Source: Lentisphaerae bacterium GWF2_57_35 (lineage in GTDB: Bacteria > Verrucomicrobiota > Kiritimatiellia > CAIQIC01 > GWF2-57-35). From it: a stretch of 64,000 nt of DNA. This document shows positions 18,260 through 27,189 of the stretch, piece by piece. Positions within the stretch are counted from its first letter, which is position 1, and each line of letters starts with the position of its first letter. The notes under the pieces are model-generated. The model had not been told where the DNA came from. It saw only the letters and a program-made list of their open reading frames with translations, and searched no databases. Made by a program: the position numbers and the translations under genes. Where the stretch lies: assembly GCA_001804865.1 (NCBI GenBank), contig MHBK01000055.1:151764-215763 (forward strand), in the 5' to 3' direction.

Positions 18260-20119
18260 ATGTGTGGTATTGCTGGTTTCATATCTAAGACGCCCTGTAT
18301 GAACAAAGTCGTCTTGGCCCGAATGAGAGACGTGTTGAGCCATAGGGGCCCGGACGCCGCAGGCCTACTCCTGTGGCTTGATCGAAAAACCGTGCGTGAT
18401 GAAAAAATGACGGGTACGGCGGGTTTGAGTCATCGTCGGCTAAGCATTATCGATTTATCGGAGGCAGGCGCTCAGCCGATGGCGAGTGAAGATGGCGATT
18501 GGTGCATCAGTTATAATGGCGAATTTTACAGTTTCCAGGAGTATCGGAATGAGCTGATTCAAGAAGGCCATCATTTCCAATCGAAATGTGATACGGAAGT
18601 CATTGTCCATTTAGTGGCGAAATATGGGATAGAGCCAACCCTTGACCGGATGAACGGAATGTTTGCCTTGGCTCTCTATGATCGAAAAGCACATAGAATG
18701 ATTTTGGCTAGGGATCGGTTAGGTAAAAAGCCTTTGTATTATCACCAGCGCGCTGACGGGAGTCTTGTTTTTGCATCTGAAATAAAAGCACTTTTGCAGA
18801 CGGGATGGGTTGATCGATCTCGTATCGACATGGTCGCCATGTCGCAATTTTGGGCATACGGGTATATCATGGGTGAGCGAACCATTTATGAAGAGATTCG
18901 CCAAATTCCGCCTGCACACTATGGAATATGGAAAGATGGAATTTTTACTCTTAGTGAATACTGGGATTGTCCTTTGGGGAATGGCTTGGACCCATCTTGG
19001 AATGAACAAACGGCCGGGGACCGTCTTGAAGAATTGCTTTCTGATGCCATTCGCATTCGGTTGCTATCCGATGTTCCCCTTGGACTTTTTTTGTCGGGGG
19101 GTATCGATTCGAGTCTTGTAGCCGCATTAGCATCTCGCCTTGCCGGACCTTCTTCAATTTCATCCTATACCATTGCCTTTCGGTCGAGTGGATATGACGA
19201 ATCTCTTCATGCCCAACAAGTGGCCCGGCATTTGGGCATCGCCAATCGGATTCTAACGGTTGATGAGGACATGGGAGGCCGTTTCTCGGAGATTGCCCGT
19301 TGGCTGGATCAACCGTTTGGAGATGCTTCATGCATTCCCACCTGGTTTTTGGCTCAACAAGCGCGCTCGTATGTTACGGTGGCTTTGACGGGCGATGGGG
19401 GGGATGAGCTTTTCGCCGGTTATCCTTGGTATCGCGAGGCTTTAAAACTGTGGGGCGGCTATAGGATTCCATCGGGGCCTTTCCATGCAAAGACCTTTTT
19501 GTGGGAATCGAAACTGAGATGGCTGGGGCCATGCAAAGGTATGGCCGCGTTGACAAGGATCACCAGCTCTCGAATGCTCAAACGTTTGTTCTCCTCCGAG
19601 ATGCAACGGACACTGGTCATGGAGGATGTCGAGTCGACCCGATCGAAATGGCTTCGCCGTTCAGCCGGATGCGATTTGCTGACTCGAATGCAGTACTTGG
19701 ATCTTCATACCTATCTGCCGGATGATATCTTGGTAAAAACAGATCGAATGAGCATGGCTCATAGCTTGGAGTGCAGAAATCCGTTTCTAGACTATCGCAT
19801 GGTTGAATTTGCGTTCTCGCTGCCCACTCACCTAAAGGTCGGTCCGGACGGCCGGGGAAAAATGCTTTTGCGTTCCGTTCTTTCGCGCTATTTACCGGGG
19901 GAATTCATTAATCGACCCAAGCAAGGATTTACACCGCCGTGGCAGGAATGGTGCCAAAAGTCTCTTTCGGAACGATTACGCAAAGCCTGGACGACGCTTC
20001 CTTCCGGTCTGTTTGATCCAACTTCATCGGGAAGTCTTATCCCTCGTGAGGGGCTTGGGCATCCAAATTTGCTTTGGAATGCATTTTCAACCTGTTGTTT
20101 CTTTGAGGGTATTGAATAA
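18260..20119 (+). CDS. asnB: Glutamine-hydrolysing asparagine synthetase homologue
   Basis: 619 residues, a normal length for class B asparagine synthetases. Met is followed directly by Cys2 ('MCGIAGF'), the Ntn glutaminase nucleophile; 'SHRGPDAAG' and 'YNGEFYSF' complete that domain. The synthetase half has the PP-loop 'LSGGIDSS' near residue 280, 'LTGDGGDELFAGY' and 'DILVKTDRMSMAHSLE'. Homologues inside O-antigen and capsule clusters often amidate uronic acids or other carboxylates instead of making asparagine; which applies here cannot be told from sequence. Both active sites look intact. Confidence 0.88.
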   Translation: MCGIAGFISKTPCMNKVVLARMRDVLSHRGPDAAGLLLWLDRKTVRDEKMTGTAGLSHRRLSIIDLSEAGAQPMASEDGDWCISYNGEFYSFQEYRNELIQEGHHFQSKCDTEVIVHLVAKYGIEPTLDRMNGMFALALYDRKAHRMILARDRLGKKPLYYHQRADGSLVFASEIKALLQTGWVDRSRIDMVAMSQFWAYGYIMGERTIYEEIRQIPPAHYGIWKDGIFTLSEYWDCPLGNGLDPSWNEQTAGDRLEELLSDAIRIRLLSDVPLGLFLSGGIDSSLVAALASRLAGPSSISSYTIAFRSSGYDESLHAQQVARHLGIANRILTVDEDMGGRFSEIARWLDQPFGDASCIPTWFLAQQARSYVTVALTGDGGDELFAGYPWYREALKLWGGYRIPSGPFHAKTFLWESKLRWLGPCKGMAALTRITSSRMLKRLFSSEMQRTLVMEDVESTRSKWLRRSAGCDLLTRMQYLDLHTYLPDDILVKTDRMSMAHSLECRNPFLDYRMVEFAFSLPTHLKVGPDGRGKMLLRSVLSRYLPGEFINRPKQGFTPPWQEWCQKSLSERLRKAWTTLPSGLFDPTSSGSLIPREGLGHPNLLWNAFSTCCFFEGIE

Positions 20120-20126
20120 TCAGGCT

Positions 20127-21347
20127 ATGAAGATTGTGCATTTAGCTTCGACTTTTCTTCCCCGCTTGGGCGGAGCGGAGACAACGGTTCACAACTTGGC
20201 GATGCGTCAACTTGCCATGGGGGATCGGCCATGCGTGATTACGTGGTGGGGATTATGGGCTCAAGTGGCTCGTCATCTGCCTTATCCTGTTTATCCTCTG
20301 CTGCCGCGAACCTATACGCAAAATGCTAGAAAACAATGGGAAGAGGGGCGGGGCTCTCGTAGGTTCGTGGAATGGCAGATAGACTTTTACCGACGACTTT
20401 TACATGGCGATATCTGGCACATTCATATGGCCTATCCTTTGGGCATGCTGGCCGTACCGGCGCTCAAGAGAACCGGATGCAGGGTTGTTACAACATGCCA
20501 GGGAGACGATTTGATTCGTGATCCTGCATTTGGTTTTACCTTGCGGATGAATTCACATTTGAACGAGGGCATTTGCTGTGCGCTTTCCATGAGCGATCGC
20601 GTGACGGCCATCAGTCGACTGATGCACGAAGAGTATAAGGCAAGCGGAATTCCCGTATCCAAAATCGATGACATTCCCAATGCAGTGAATCTTTCGCGCT
20701 TCCAATCAATGCACACGAATCCTGTGGAAACGAGGAGGCGTTTGGGCATACCAGAAGATTCGTTTTTACTTTTGACGGTTGGACGCGATCATCCGCAGAA
20801 AGGATTTTGTTTCATTCCGGATATTCTTCGTATCGTATGCCAAAACTCTCGAAAGGTTGTTTGGCTGCTGGTTGGCTCGTCCGACTTGCAGGTTCAGAAG
20901 CGTGCCGCACAGTTGGGGGTGGATGCTCATTTGCGCATGATCCCCCCCCAAAGCATGGATGTGCAAAAGAATTCATGTCTTAATCAACATCCTTCGGAAG
21001 CGCTGATAGAGCTTTATAAATCAGCGGATGCCTTTATTATGACCTCCTTGTGGGAATCATTTGGAAATGTGATTGTTGAAGCTATGGCTGCGGGCTTGCC
21101 AATTGTATCATATGAAACAGCAGGTGCTTTGGATATTATTGAGAATGGAAAGTGGGGTCTGGTCGCTCCTGTCGGGAATATCGAAGCGATGAGTGAGCAT
21201 ATAACGAAGCTGATGAATCAGAATTTATTTTGCAAAGAAATGATTCTTCGCTCAAAGACTCGGGCAAGTGAATATGATTGGGCGAAAATTGTTAAAATAT
21301 ATGCCGAATGCTATCGGCGAGCATCTGTTCCGAATGAAATATATTAA
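20127..21347 (+). CDS. Glycosyltransferase family 4
   Basis: 406 residues from ATG 20127, chosen because it follows the asnB stop by 7 bases and gives 'MKIVHLASTFLPRLGGAE', a standard GT4 start. The frame is open upstream inside asnB. The C-domain has 'LLTVGRDHPQKGF', 'VVWLLVGSSD', and an intact E-x7-E 'ESFGNVIVEAMAAGLPIV' followed by a Tyr-Glu-Thr turn. It is a cytoplasmic retaining transferase. Its stop overlaps the next possible start by one base (TAATG). Confidence 0.88.
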   Translation: MKIVHLASTFLPRLGGAETTVHNLAMRQLAMGDRPCVITWWGLWAQVARHLPYPVYPLLPRTYTQNARKQWEEGRGSRRFVEWQIDFYRRLLHGDIWHIHMAYPLGMLAVPALKRTGCRVVTTCQGDDLIRDPAFGFTLRMNSHLNEGICCALSMSDRVTAISRLMHEEYKASGIPVSKIDDIPNAVNLSRFQSMHTNPVETRRRLGIPEDSFLLLTVGRDHPQKGFCFIPDILRIVCQNSRKVVWLLVGSSDLQVQKRAAQLGVDAHLRMIPPQSMDVQKNSCLNQHPSEALIELYKSADAFIMTSLWESFGNVIVEAMAAGLPIVSYETAGALDIIENGKWGLVAPVGNIEAMSEHITKLMNQNLFCKEMILRSKTRASEYDWAKIVKIYAECYRRASVPNEIY

Positions 21348-21367
21348 TGATCTCGGGGGAGGATAAT

Positions 21368-22012
21368 GTGAATTTTTTTTGGTATGCGAAATACTGTGTG
21401 CGCCTATGGCGTATCTATCCCCAGCGGTATAGAGCATTCTTCCAGTTGATAAACGAGCGAAAGTGCAGGATTTTTTTGGAGATTGGAACTAATAATGGCA
21501 TTCGGGCCCGTCAAATGATAGAAACAGCGCGTATCCATCATTCTTTGACCTCTGTACAATATTGGGGCGTTGACCTCTTCGAAGATTTGACCCCGGATCT
21601 GCTGTCGGCAGAATACGCGATACGTCCTCCGTCCTGCATGACCGTCACACGCATGTTGGAGAAAACCGGTGCATTCACAAAACTTTTCAAAGGCAATTCA
21701 AAGGAGATGTTGCTTCGCATCCGCAAAGAAATTGGCCAGGTTGATTTTATCTTTATCGACGGAGGGCATTCGATTGAAACCATTCAGTCCGATTGGGATA
21801 ATTGCCAGCATATGATGAGTAAAAATACACTAGTTATCTTTGACGACTATTTCGTGCAGCCCAGCGATCCTGTAAAAAACGTGGGATGCAATCAGCTTGT
21901 TGATCGACTCGATCAGTCTGAGTATGCGGTTTCATTCTTGCCCATTATTGATGAATTTACGAAGCCGTGGGGAATTCTGCGTACGCAAATGGTTGCTGTT
22001 CACAGGACCTAG
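21368..22012 (+). CDS. Class I methyltransferase (Methyltransf_24-like)
   Basis: The start was set at GTG 21368 because a strong GGGGGAGG lies 5 bases upstream; the ATG at 21347, coupled to the previous stop, would add seven residues. About 214 residues. 'FLEIGTNNGIRARQMIE' is the SAM loop, 'YWGVDLFED' the acidic strand, and 'DFIFIDGGHSIETIQSDW' then 'VIFDDYF' are characteristic of the Methyltransf_24 group found with glycosyltransferases. It is probably a metal-assisted O-methyltransferase of a sugar (inference from the family). Confidence 0.8.
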   Translation: MNFFWYAKYCVRLWRIYPQRYRAFFQLINERKCRIFLEIGTNNGIRARQMIETARIHHSLTSVQYWGVDLFEDLTPDLLSAEYAIRPPSCMTVTRMLEKTGAFTKLFKGNSKEMLLRIRKEIGQVDFIFIDGGHSIETIQSDWDNCQHMMSKNTLVIFDDYFVQPSDPVKNVGCNQLVDRLDQSEYAVSFLPIIDEFTKPWGILRTQMVAVHRT

Positions 22013-22043
22013 TTTAATCGCAGGTTCATCGTTTGCCATTCCA

Positions 22044-23090
22044 ATGAAAAAAGCGCATATTCAATATCTTGTATGTCCTGACTGCATAGCTCCTTTGGCG
22101 CTTGTTGAGGCCGAATACAGCACTTCGGAGCGCGTGATTTCAGGTGTTCTTCGGTGCAAGATTTGCAATCAGGACTATCCGGTCGTCAATTCCATCCCGC
22201 GATTTGGCCCGGAGTCGAACTATGCAGAAAACTTTGGGTTTGAATGGCTGAAACATGCGCGCACCCAATACGATGAATACAGTGGGAGAAGAGATTCAAG
22301 TCTAAGGTTTGAATCTGAGACCCCATGGCCTTCAGACCTCAAGGGTGAAATGATTCTGGAGGTGGGCAGTGGTTCAGGACGTTTTACCGCTAAGGCCGCT
22401 CAAACTGGCGCCATGGTGATTTCAATGGATTATAGCCGGGCTGTTGAAGCTAATTATGCATCGAATGGTCATTGCGACAATGTGTTAATTATACAGGCAA
22501 ATCTCTACAAGATGCCTTTTCCAAAGGCTTCTTTTGATAGATTGTTTTGTTTGGGCGTGCTCCAACATACCCCTAGTGTGCACGAGGCCTTTATAAGCCT
22601 TTCTCCATATTTGAAGCCTGGGAAACATATCGCAATCGATTGTTACTGCAAAAGGCCGGGTGTTCTGCCCTGGTTGCTTCGAGCAATCAGCGCCAAATAT
22701 TTTGTTCGCCATTTTATTCGGCTAATGAATCCTGAAAAATTGTATTGCTGGTGCGAGCGACATACTCGGCGGTTGTGGCCTTTAGCCCAGTGCATTAACA
22801 AAATCCCTATGATAGGCCCTACGATCAATCGCCGTCTATTGGTAGTTTATTATGGCGATGACTATCGGGATTTGTCAGAAGAGATGTTGAAAGAATGGGG
22901 GGTGTTGGATTTGTTCGATCAACTCTCGCCTATGTACGATTCTCCCCAGTATTTAGCAACTATACGTAAATGGTTTGACGAAGTTGGACTTGAGAAAACT
23001 GACGTTCAGTATGGATATAATGGCATTAATGGGCGAGGCGTTAAACCTTATGGCGAACTACGGACGTTGTGCGACAATCGTTTGGTCTGA
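22044..23090 (+). CDS. Methyltransferase with N-terminal Trm112-like zinc domain
   Basis: 348 residues from ATG 22044, which gives the expected 'MKKAHIQYLVCPDC' N-terminus; upstream frame belongs to the overlap with the preceding gene. The zinc ribbon uses 'CPDC' and 'CKIC' with 'YPVVNSIPRF', followed by 'NFGFEWLKHARTQ', a linker frequent in this methyltransferase group. Then come 'ILEVGSGSGRF' near residue 101, 'LFCLGVLQHTPS' and 'YLKPGKHIAIDCY'. It has the same domain plan as the minus-strand gene at 14682-15641 but is not closely similar to it. It lies directly before the MBOAT gene. Confidence 0.85.
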   Translation: MKKAHIQYLVCPDCIAPLALVEAEYSTSERVISGVLRCKICNQDYPVVNSIPRFGPESNYAENFGFEWLKHARTQYDEYSGRRDSSLRFESETPWPSDLKGEMILEVGSGSGRFTAKAAQTGAMVISMDYSRAVEANYASNGHCDNVLIIQANLYKMPFPKASFDRLFCLGVLQHTPSVHEAFISLSPYLKPGKHIAIDCYCKRPGVLPWLLRAISAKYFVRHFIRLMNPEKLYCWCERHTRRLWPLAQCINKIPMIGPTINRRLLVVYYGDDYRDLSEEMLKEWGVLDLFDQLSPMYDSPQYLATIRKWFDEVGLEKTDVQYGYNGINGRGVKPYGELRTLCDNRLV

Positions 23091-23104
23091 TTGAGAATCC
23101 CATC

Positions 23105-24514
23105 ATGCTCTTCAATAGTTACGAATTTCTTTTTATTTTCCTTCCAATCACTCTGTTCGTTTATTATGCCCTTAAAGCCAATTCGGCTCGATTGGTTTTT
23201 CTGACCATAGCCAGTTATGTGTTCTACGGCTGGTGGAATTATAGGTTTTGCGGATTGCTCTTCCTTTCCACCCTCGTCGATTATCTAGCCGGAAGCCGCA
23301 TTGCTTGTAGCTCTGATACAAGGAAACGAAAGCTATGGTTGATCATTTCCCTCTGTACGAATTTGGGATTATTGGGATTTTTCAAGTACTTCGATCTATT
23401 TGCACAAACTTTAAATCAAGTGAGCGCAATGGTGAGATTGCTGCCTTCTCCATTAATTCCCGTTATGGGGGTCATTCTTCCTGTCGGAATATCATTCTAC
23501 ACGTTTCAAAGCATGAGTTACACCATTGATGTTTATCTGGGGAATGCCCGTCCATGCAAATCGATTTGGTCATTTGCCTGTTACGTATCCCTTTTTCCTC
23601 AATTGGTTGCAGGTCCGATTGTTCGTTATCATGAACTGGCCGCGCAGTTGGAATCGCGAATTCATTCTATGGATCGCGTAGCGCGCGGGGTCTATCTGTT
23701 TATATTTGGATTGGCAAAGAAAGTGATTTTAGCAGACGGAGTTGTTATCCTGGTCGATCAGTTATTTAAACAGACAGCCCCGGGTTTGATTTCCTCTTGG
23801 GCCGGCATGTTGGCATACGCCATGCAGATTTACTTCGATTTCAGCGGCTATTCAGATATGGCTGCCGGATTAGGGAGCCTGTTCGGATTCGAATTCCCGC
23901 GCAATTTTAACTCGCCTTATAAAGCTCTTTCCATAACCGACTTCTGGCGTCGTTGGCACATCTCTCTCTCTTCTTGGCTAAGAGATTACTTATATATTCC
24001 TCTAGGCGGGAATCGAAAAGGGCTGTCGCGGACGTATGCAAATCTTCTTATCACGATGATGCTCGGGGGCTTATGGCATGGCGCCAATTGGACGTTCCTT
24101 TTCTGGGGAACCTATCATGGAGTGTGGTTGGCAATCGAACGAGTTGTCGGCAAAAGAAGTTTTTTAGAATGGGTTCCTAAGTCCGTCCGATGTGCATGGA
24201 CATTTCTGATCGTATTGGGCGGGTGGGTTTTGTTCAGATCATCGAACTTGGTACAAGCGCTAGGGATTTACAGGGGGTTGATGGGCATGAACGGTTGGGC
24301 GGGGGGATGGGATAATACTTTGTGGACCACGCATAAACTCCCTTTTATGATCTTATGCATCGCGACTGGTGTGTGCTGGTTATCAGCCAACACCTGGGAA
24401 ATTCGATTTCAGCCAGGCCTTGCGACGGCTGTCGTACTGGGATTTCTCTTTATCGTCTGCATAGGCATTGTCTTGGTAAATTCGAGTTCTCCATTTCTCT
24501 ATTTTCAGTTTTGA
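23105..24514 (+). CDS. MBOAT-family O-acyltransferase (AlgI/PatA-like)
   Basis: 469 residues from ATG 23105 ('MLFNSYEFLFIFLPITLF', the usual MBOAT start). There are about ten membrane segments. Diagnostic motifs are 'GFFKYFDLF', 'LPVGISFYTFQSMSYTIDVY', 'FPQLVAGPIVR', 'FPRNFNSPYKALSITDFWRR', 'LRDYLYIPLGG' and 'GGLWHGANW', with the catalytic His near residue 324. AlgI-type MBOATs pass acetyl groups from the cytoplasm across the membrane to a periplasmic SGNH protein, which acylates the glycan. The partner here is very probably the SGNH gene at 25930-27189, with one GT-C-like gene between them. Confidence 0.92.
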   Translation: MLFNSYEFLFIFLPITLFVYYALKANSARLVFLTIASYVFYGWWNYRFCGLLFLSTLVDYLAGSRIACSSDTRKRKLWLIISLCTNLGLLGFFKYFDLFAQTLNQVSAMVRLLPSPLIPVMGVILPVGISFYTFQSMSYTIDVYLGNARPCKSIWSFACYVSLFPQLVAGPIVRYHELAAQLESRIHSMDRVARGVYLFIFGLAKKVILADGVVILVDQLFKQTAPGLISSWAGMLAYAMQIYFDFSGYSDMAAGLGSLFGFEFPRNFNSPYKALSITDFWRRWHISLSSWLRDYLYIPLGGNRKGLSRTYANLLITMMLGGLWHGANWTFLFWGTYHGVWLAIERVVGKRSFLEWVPKSVRCAWTFLIVLGGWVLFRSSNLVQALGIYRGLMGMNGWAGGWDNTLWTTHKLPFMILCIATGVCWLSANTWEIRFQPGLATAVVLGFLFIVCIGIVLVNSSSPFLYFQF

Positions 24515-24520
24515 CGTTGG

Positions 24521-25906
24521 ATGAGTATGAAAGATAATAAGTTTGGCGTTTGGCTCTGGAACGAACGTTATCTCATGATCTTGCTGTTTGTTGGAGTCTT
24601 GTTGCGGATTCTTCTGATGCTTTTCTCCCAACCGCTTTTAACAGACGATTCGTCCGATTATTTAGTTATGGCAGATTGGATTCGTCAGCTTGACTTTACG
24701 GATTATGCGGCGAAACGATTGCCTGCTTACCCATTTCTCATGATTTTGGCCGGCATGAAGTTAAGAGTCATATGGGCGATTCAATCTTGTATGGGTCTCG
24801 TGGGGCTTTTATTCCTTTATGATTTGGCTAGGCGGATGCGGCTGTCCCCCCGATGGTCGTTTATTGTTTGCGTCCCTGTTTTAATAGGACTTCAATTTCT
24901 TTTTTTGGAGACGGCGATCCTGTCCGAAACAATGGCCATATTTCTTATTCTTCTGATCATGCATTTGCTTCAAAAAATAGTCATGGAGAAGAATCTGAAG
25001 ATTCCATTATATGCGCTATCAGGGTTATTAATAGCTGTGTGCATTTTGACTCGTCCGCTTTTTATTGTTCTCGCGCCTGTGCTGCTCTTGGTTTTGGCTG
25101 TTAATGAGTGGTGGCTTGTTAAATGGAGCTGGGGAAGTTGCTCTCGCCTTTTAGCCTTTGTTTCGCCTCTGGTTTTTCTGGTAGGCGGTTGGATTTTGTT
25201 TAATAGCATTGTGGCGGGATATATGGGTCTAAGCAGTAATATGTATTCGGGCTTGCTTAATCATTGTGGCCTTTATGCAGAATTAGCAAGGCCCGAATAC
25301 CGGGACTTGGCCGAGATTTACATCCGGCATCGCGAGGAATCCTATGGGGCAATTCAAGCTAGAGGAGGTTCTTTGACCGTGGTACAGGCTTCTGCCGTGC
25401 CGGAAATGATGCAAGCTCGTGGTCTGTCTCACAAAGACCTTATTCCTGTTTTAGCGGCTTTCTCAACAAGTCTTATCTTTGACCATCCTAGTTTATATGC
25501 TAGAGGAGTATTCTGGGCTTGGATTGATTATTGGCGTGTTCCATTAGTTTGGTATCCCGAATTAGTAGTTTCTCCCTGTATTCGACAGGGGATCGGTTTT
25601 ATGTGGATACCCATTAAGCTTCTATGGCTACTGTTGGGATTAGGTGTGGTCATGGTATCTATTGTCTATATAGGCTGTCTGTTTCGGGTGCGAATGACTT
25701 CTGCTCACCTTTATCTATTGAGCATGCTGGCTGTTTTATGGATAACATCTTTGCTGCAAGCTATGCTGGAATCAAACAGTGAGAATGCGCGATATGCTAT
25801 TCCTCTTCAGCCCCTGCTGCCCTTGCTGCTGGCCGGTATGGTTGTTTTCTTGAGAAAGAAGTCACTCCGCACCATTGTTCAATCCGAACAGACGCTTGGA
25901 ATATGA
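24521..25906 (+). CDS. GT-C/GT39-like polytopic membrane protein
   Basis: 461 residues from an ATG 6 bases after the MBOAT stop; a second in-frame ATG lies two codons on. The first hydrophobic segment is followed by 'LTDDSSDYLVMADWI' and 'RLPAYPFLMIL', the acidic first loop and Pro-rich turn seen in dolichyl-phosphate-mannose/ArnT-like GT-C transferases. Around ten further membrane segments fill the rest, ending with a short basic tail. It is likely to transfer a sugar from a polyprenyl carrier outside the membrane. Its position between the MBOAT and SGNH genes suggests it works on the same acylated glycan. Confidence 0.68.
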   Translation: MSMKDNKFGVWLWNERYLMILLFVGVLLRILLMLFSQPLLTDDSSDYLVMADWIRQLDFTDYAAKRLPAYPFLMILAGMKLRVIWAIQSCMGLVGLLFLYDLARRMRLSPRWSFIVCVPVLIGLQFLFLETAILSETMAIFLILLIMHLLQKIVMEKNLKIPLYALSGLLIAVCILTRPLFIVLAPVLLLVLAVNEWWLVKWSWGSCSRLLAFVSPLVFLVGGWILFNSIVAGYMGLSSNMYSGLLNHCGLYAELARPEYRDLAEIYIRHREESYGAIQARGGSLTVVQASAVPEMMQARGLSHKDLIPVLAAFSTSLIFDHPSLYARGVFWAWIDYWRVPLVWYPELVVSPCIRQGIGFMWIPIKLLWLLLGLGVVMVSIVYIGCLFRVRMTSAHLYLLSMLAVLWITSLLQAMLESNSENARYAIPLQPLLPLLLAGMVVFLRKKSLRTIVQSEQTLGI

Positions 25907-25929
25907 CAAAAGAGCTCTCATAGAGTGAC

Positions 25930-27189
25930 ATGACAAAAAACGTTAATCTATTACAGCGGTTTTCACCGGCGTCCAAAGTGATTTTAATCATAGGGCTTCT
26001 GTACGCCTTGTTGATAGCATCTGATTGGTTTTTCCGGTTTTCGTGGTATTCATGGCAGAACACATTCTATTCGCGGCTGACGGCACAAAAGGTGGGTTCC
26101 TTTAAGCGACAGATGGGACCGTCCATGGGAGGAAATTTGAGTCACATGATTGCCATTCCTTCTGCCAGCAAGGAATTCGAGAAGCCTCGCCCCGCGTTTA
26201 CAGAATGGACCGATGAATATGGGTACTCTAATCCACCCTCAACAACTAATCGTTATTATCGTATCGTGGTGGTTGGCGATAGCTTCATGATGGTGCCCGA
26301 TGTGCAGTCCGATCAGATAAGCGCACAATTAGAGCGAATTTCCAGCCTGCCGGTCTATAATCATGCATGCAAGGGGCGAGGGCCCTTGCTTGGTCTTATC
26401 AAATTTTTTTCTGAGAGGCGCTTTGAATGCAGCCCTCCAAAAGTTCTTGTTTTCGGCATGGTGGAAGCGGATATATCGGGTCCTTTATATGTGGGGTTAA
26501 TGTATCACTTGGAACACTTGGACGATTTTACCAAAAAAAACCTTCAATCCACGGGGATTCGTTGGCCTGCCTTCTGTTCTAATGAATTGAAGAAAAGTCT
26601 TCCTAATACCTCTTTGCTGGCTCAAGTAGCCCGGAATGTATGGAATCAGATTCGCTATTTTGTTCTTGGCAATCTTACGCCGGATGTAATCCCTTCCCAA
26701 GGCAAAGTGACCGGCGCCCCTTTGCTGTTTTATCGGTACAACATCGAATCCATTAAATGGGGGACCAACCGGGGTTTTTCTCAATTAGTGGACACGCTAG
26801 GCTATCTAGATCGATACTGCCGGCTAAGGGGCATTTCTCTAATTGTTATGTTAATTCCCGATAAAGAGTCTGTCTATCGAGAGTATTTGCCCTCATATGC
26901 TAATCCTCCGGACAATCCCTTGCCTCCTTCCTGCTTGCCTGCTCTTGAAGCCGTCTTTAAGGACGCAGGAATTGCAGTGATTAACTTACTGGAACCTTTT
27001 CGCGCACAGGCCGCCAGAGGGCGTCTTCTTTATTGGCCGGATGACACACATTGGAATTCTGAAGGAATTCAAGTGGCCGCGGAACTTCTTTGGAAGAATA
27101 TACAACCTCTTTTGTCAGCGCATCCGCGATCCATTAACGAGGGTGAACATGTCTCATTCGCAACCAATAATCCTGCACATAGTTTATAA
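25930..27189 (+). CDS. SGNH/AlgX-like O-acetyltransferase, membrane anchored
   Basis: 419 residues from an ATG. One N-terminal hydrophobic segment (about residues 18-38) would anchor the protein with the rest outside. The SGNH motifs are 'VVVGDSFM' (Gly-Asp-Ser near 116-118) and 'WPDDTHWNSEG' (Asp and His near 372-375), as in AlgJ, AlgX and PatB. It completes an MBOAT-dependent acetylation system with the MBOAT gene at 23105. Its last 41 bases overlap the start of the next gene, implying coupled translation. Confidence 0.82.
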   Translation: MTKNVNLLQRFSPASKVILIIGLLYALLIASDWFFRFSWYSWQNTFYSRLTAQKVGSFKRQMGPSMGGNLSHMIAIPSASKEFEKPRPAFTEWTDEYGYSNPPSTTNRYYRIVVVGDSFMMVPDVQSDQISAQLERISSLPVYNHACKGRGPLLGLIKFFSERRFECSPPKVLVFGMVEADISGPLYVGLMYHLEHLDDFTKKNLQSTGIRWPAFCSNELKKSLPNTSLLAQVARNVWNQIRYFVLGNLTPDVIPSQGKVTGAPLLFYRYNIESIKWGTNRGFSQLVDTLGYLDRYCRLRGISLIVMLIPDKESVYREYLPSYANPPDNPLPPSCLPALEAVFKDAGIAVINLLEPFRAQAARGRLLYWPDDTHWNSEGIQVAAELLWKNIQPLLSAHPRSINEGEHVSFATNNPAHSL

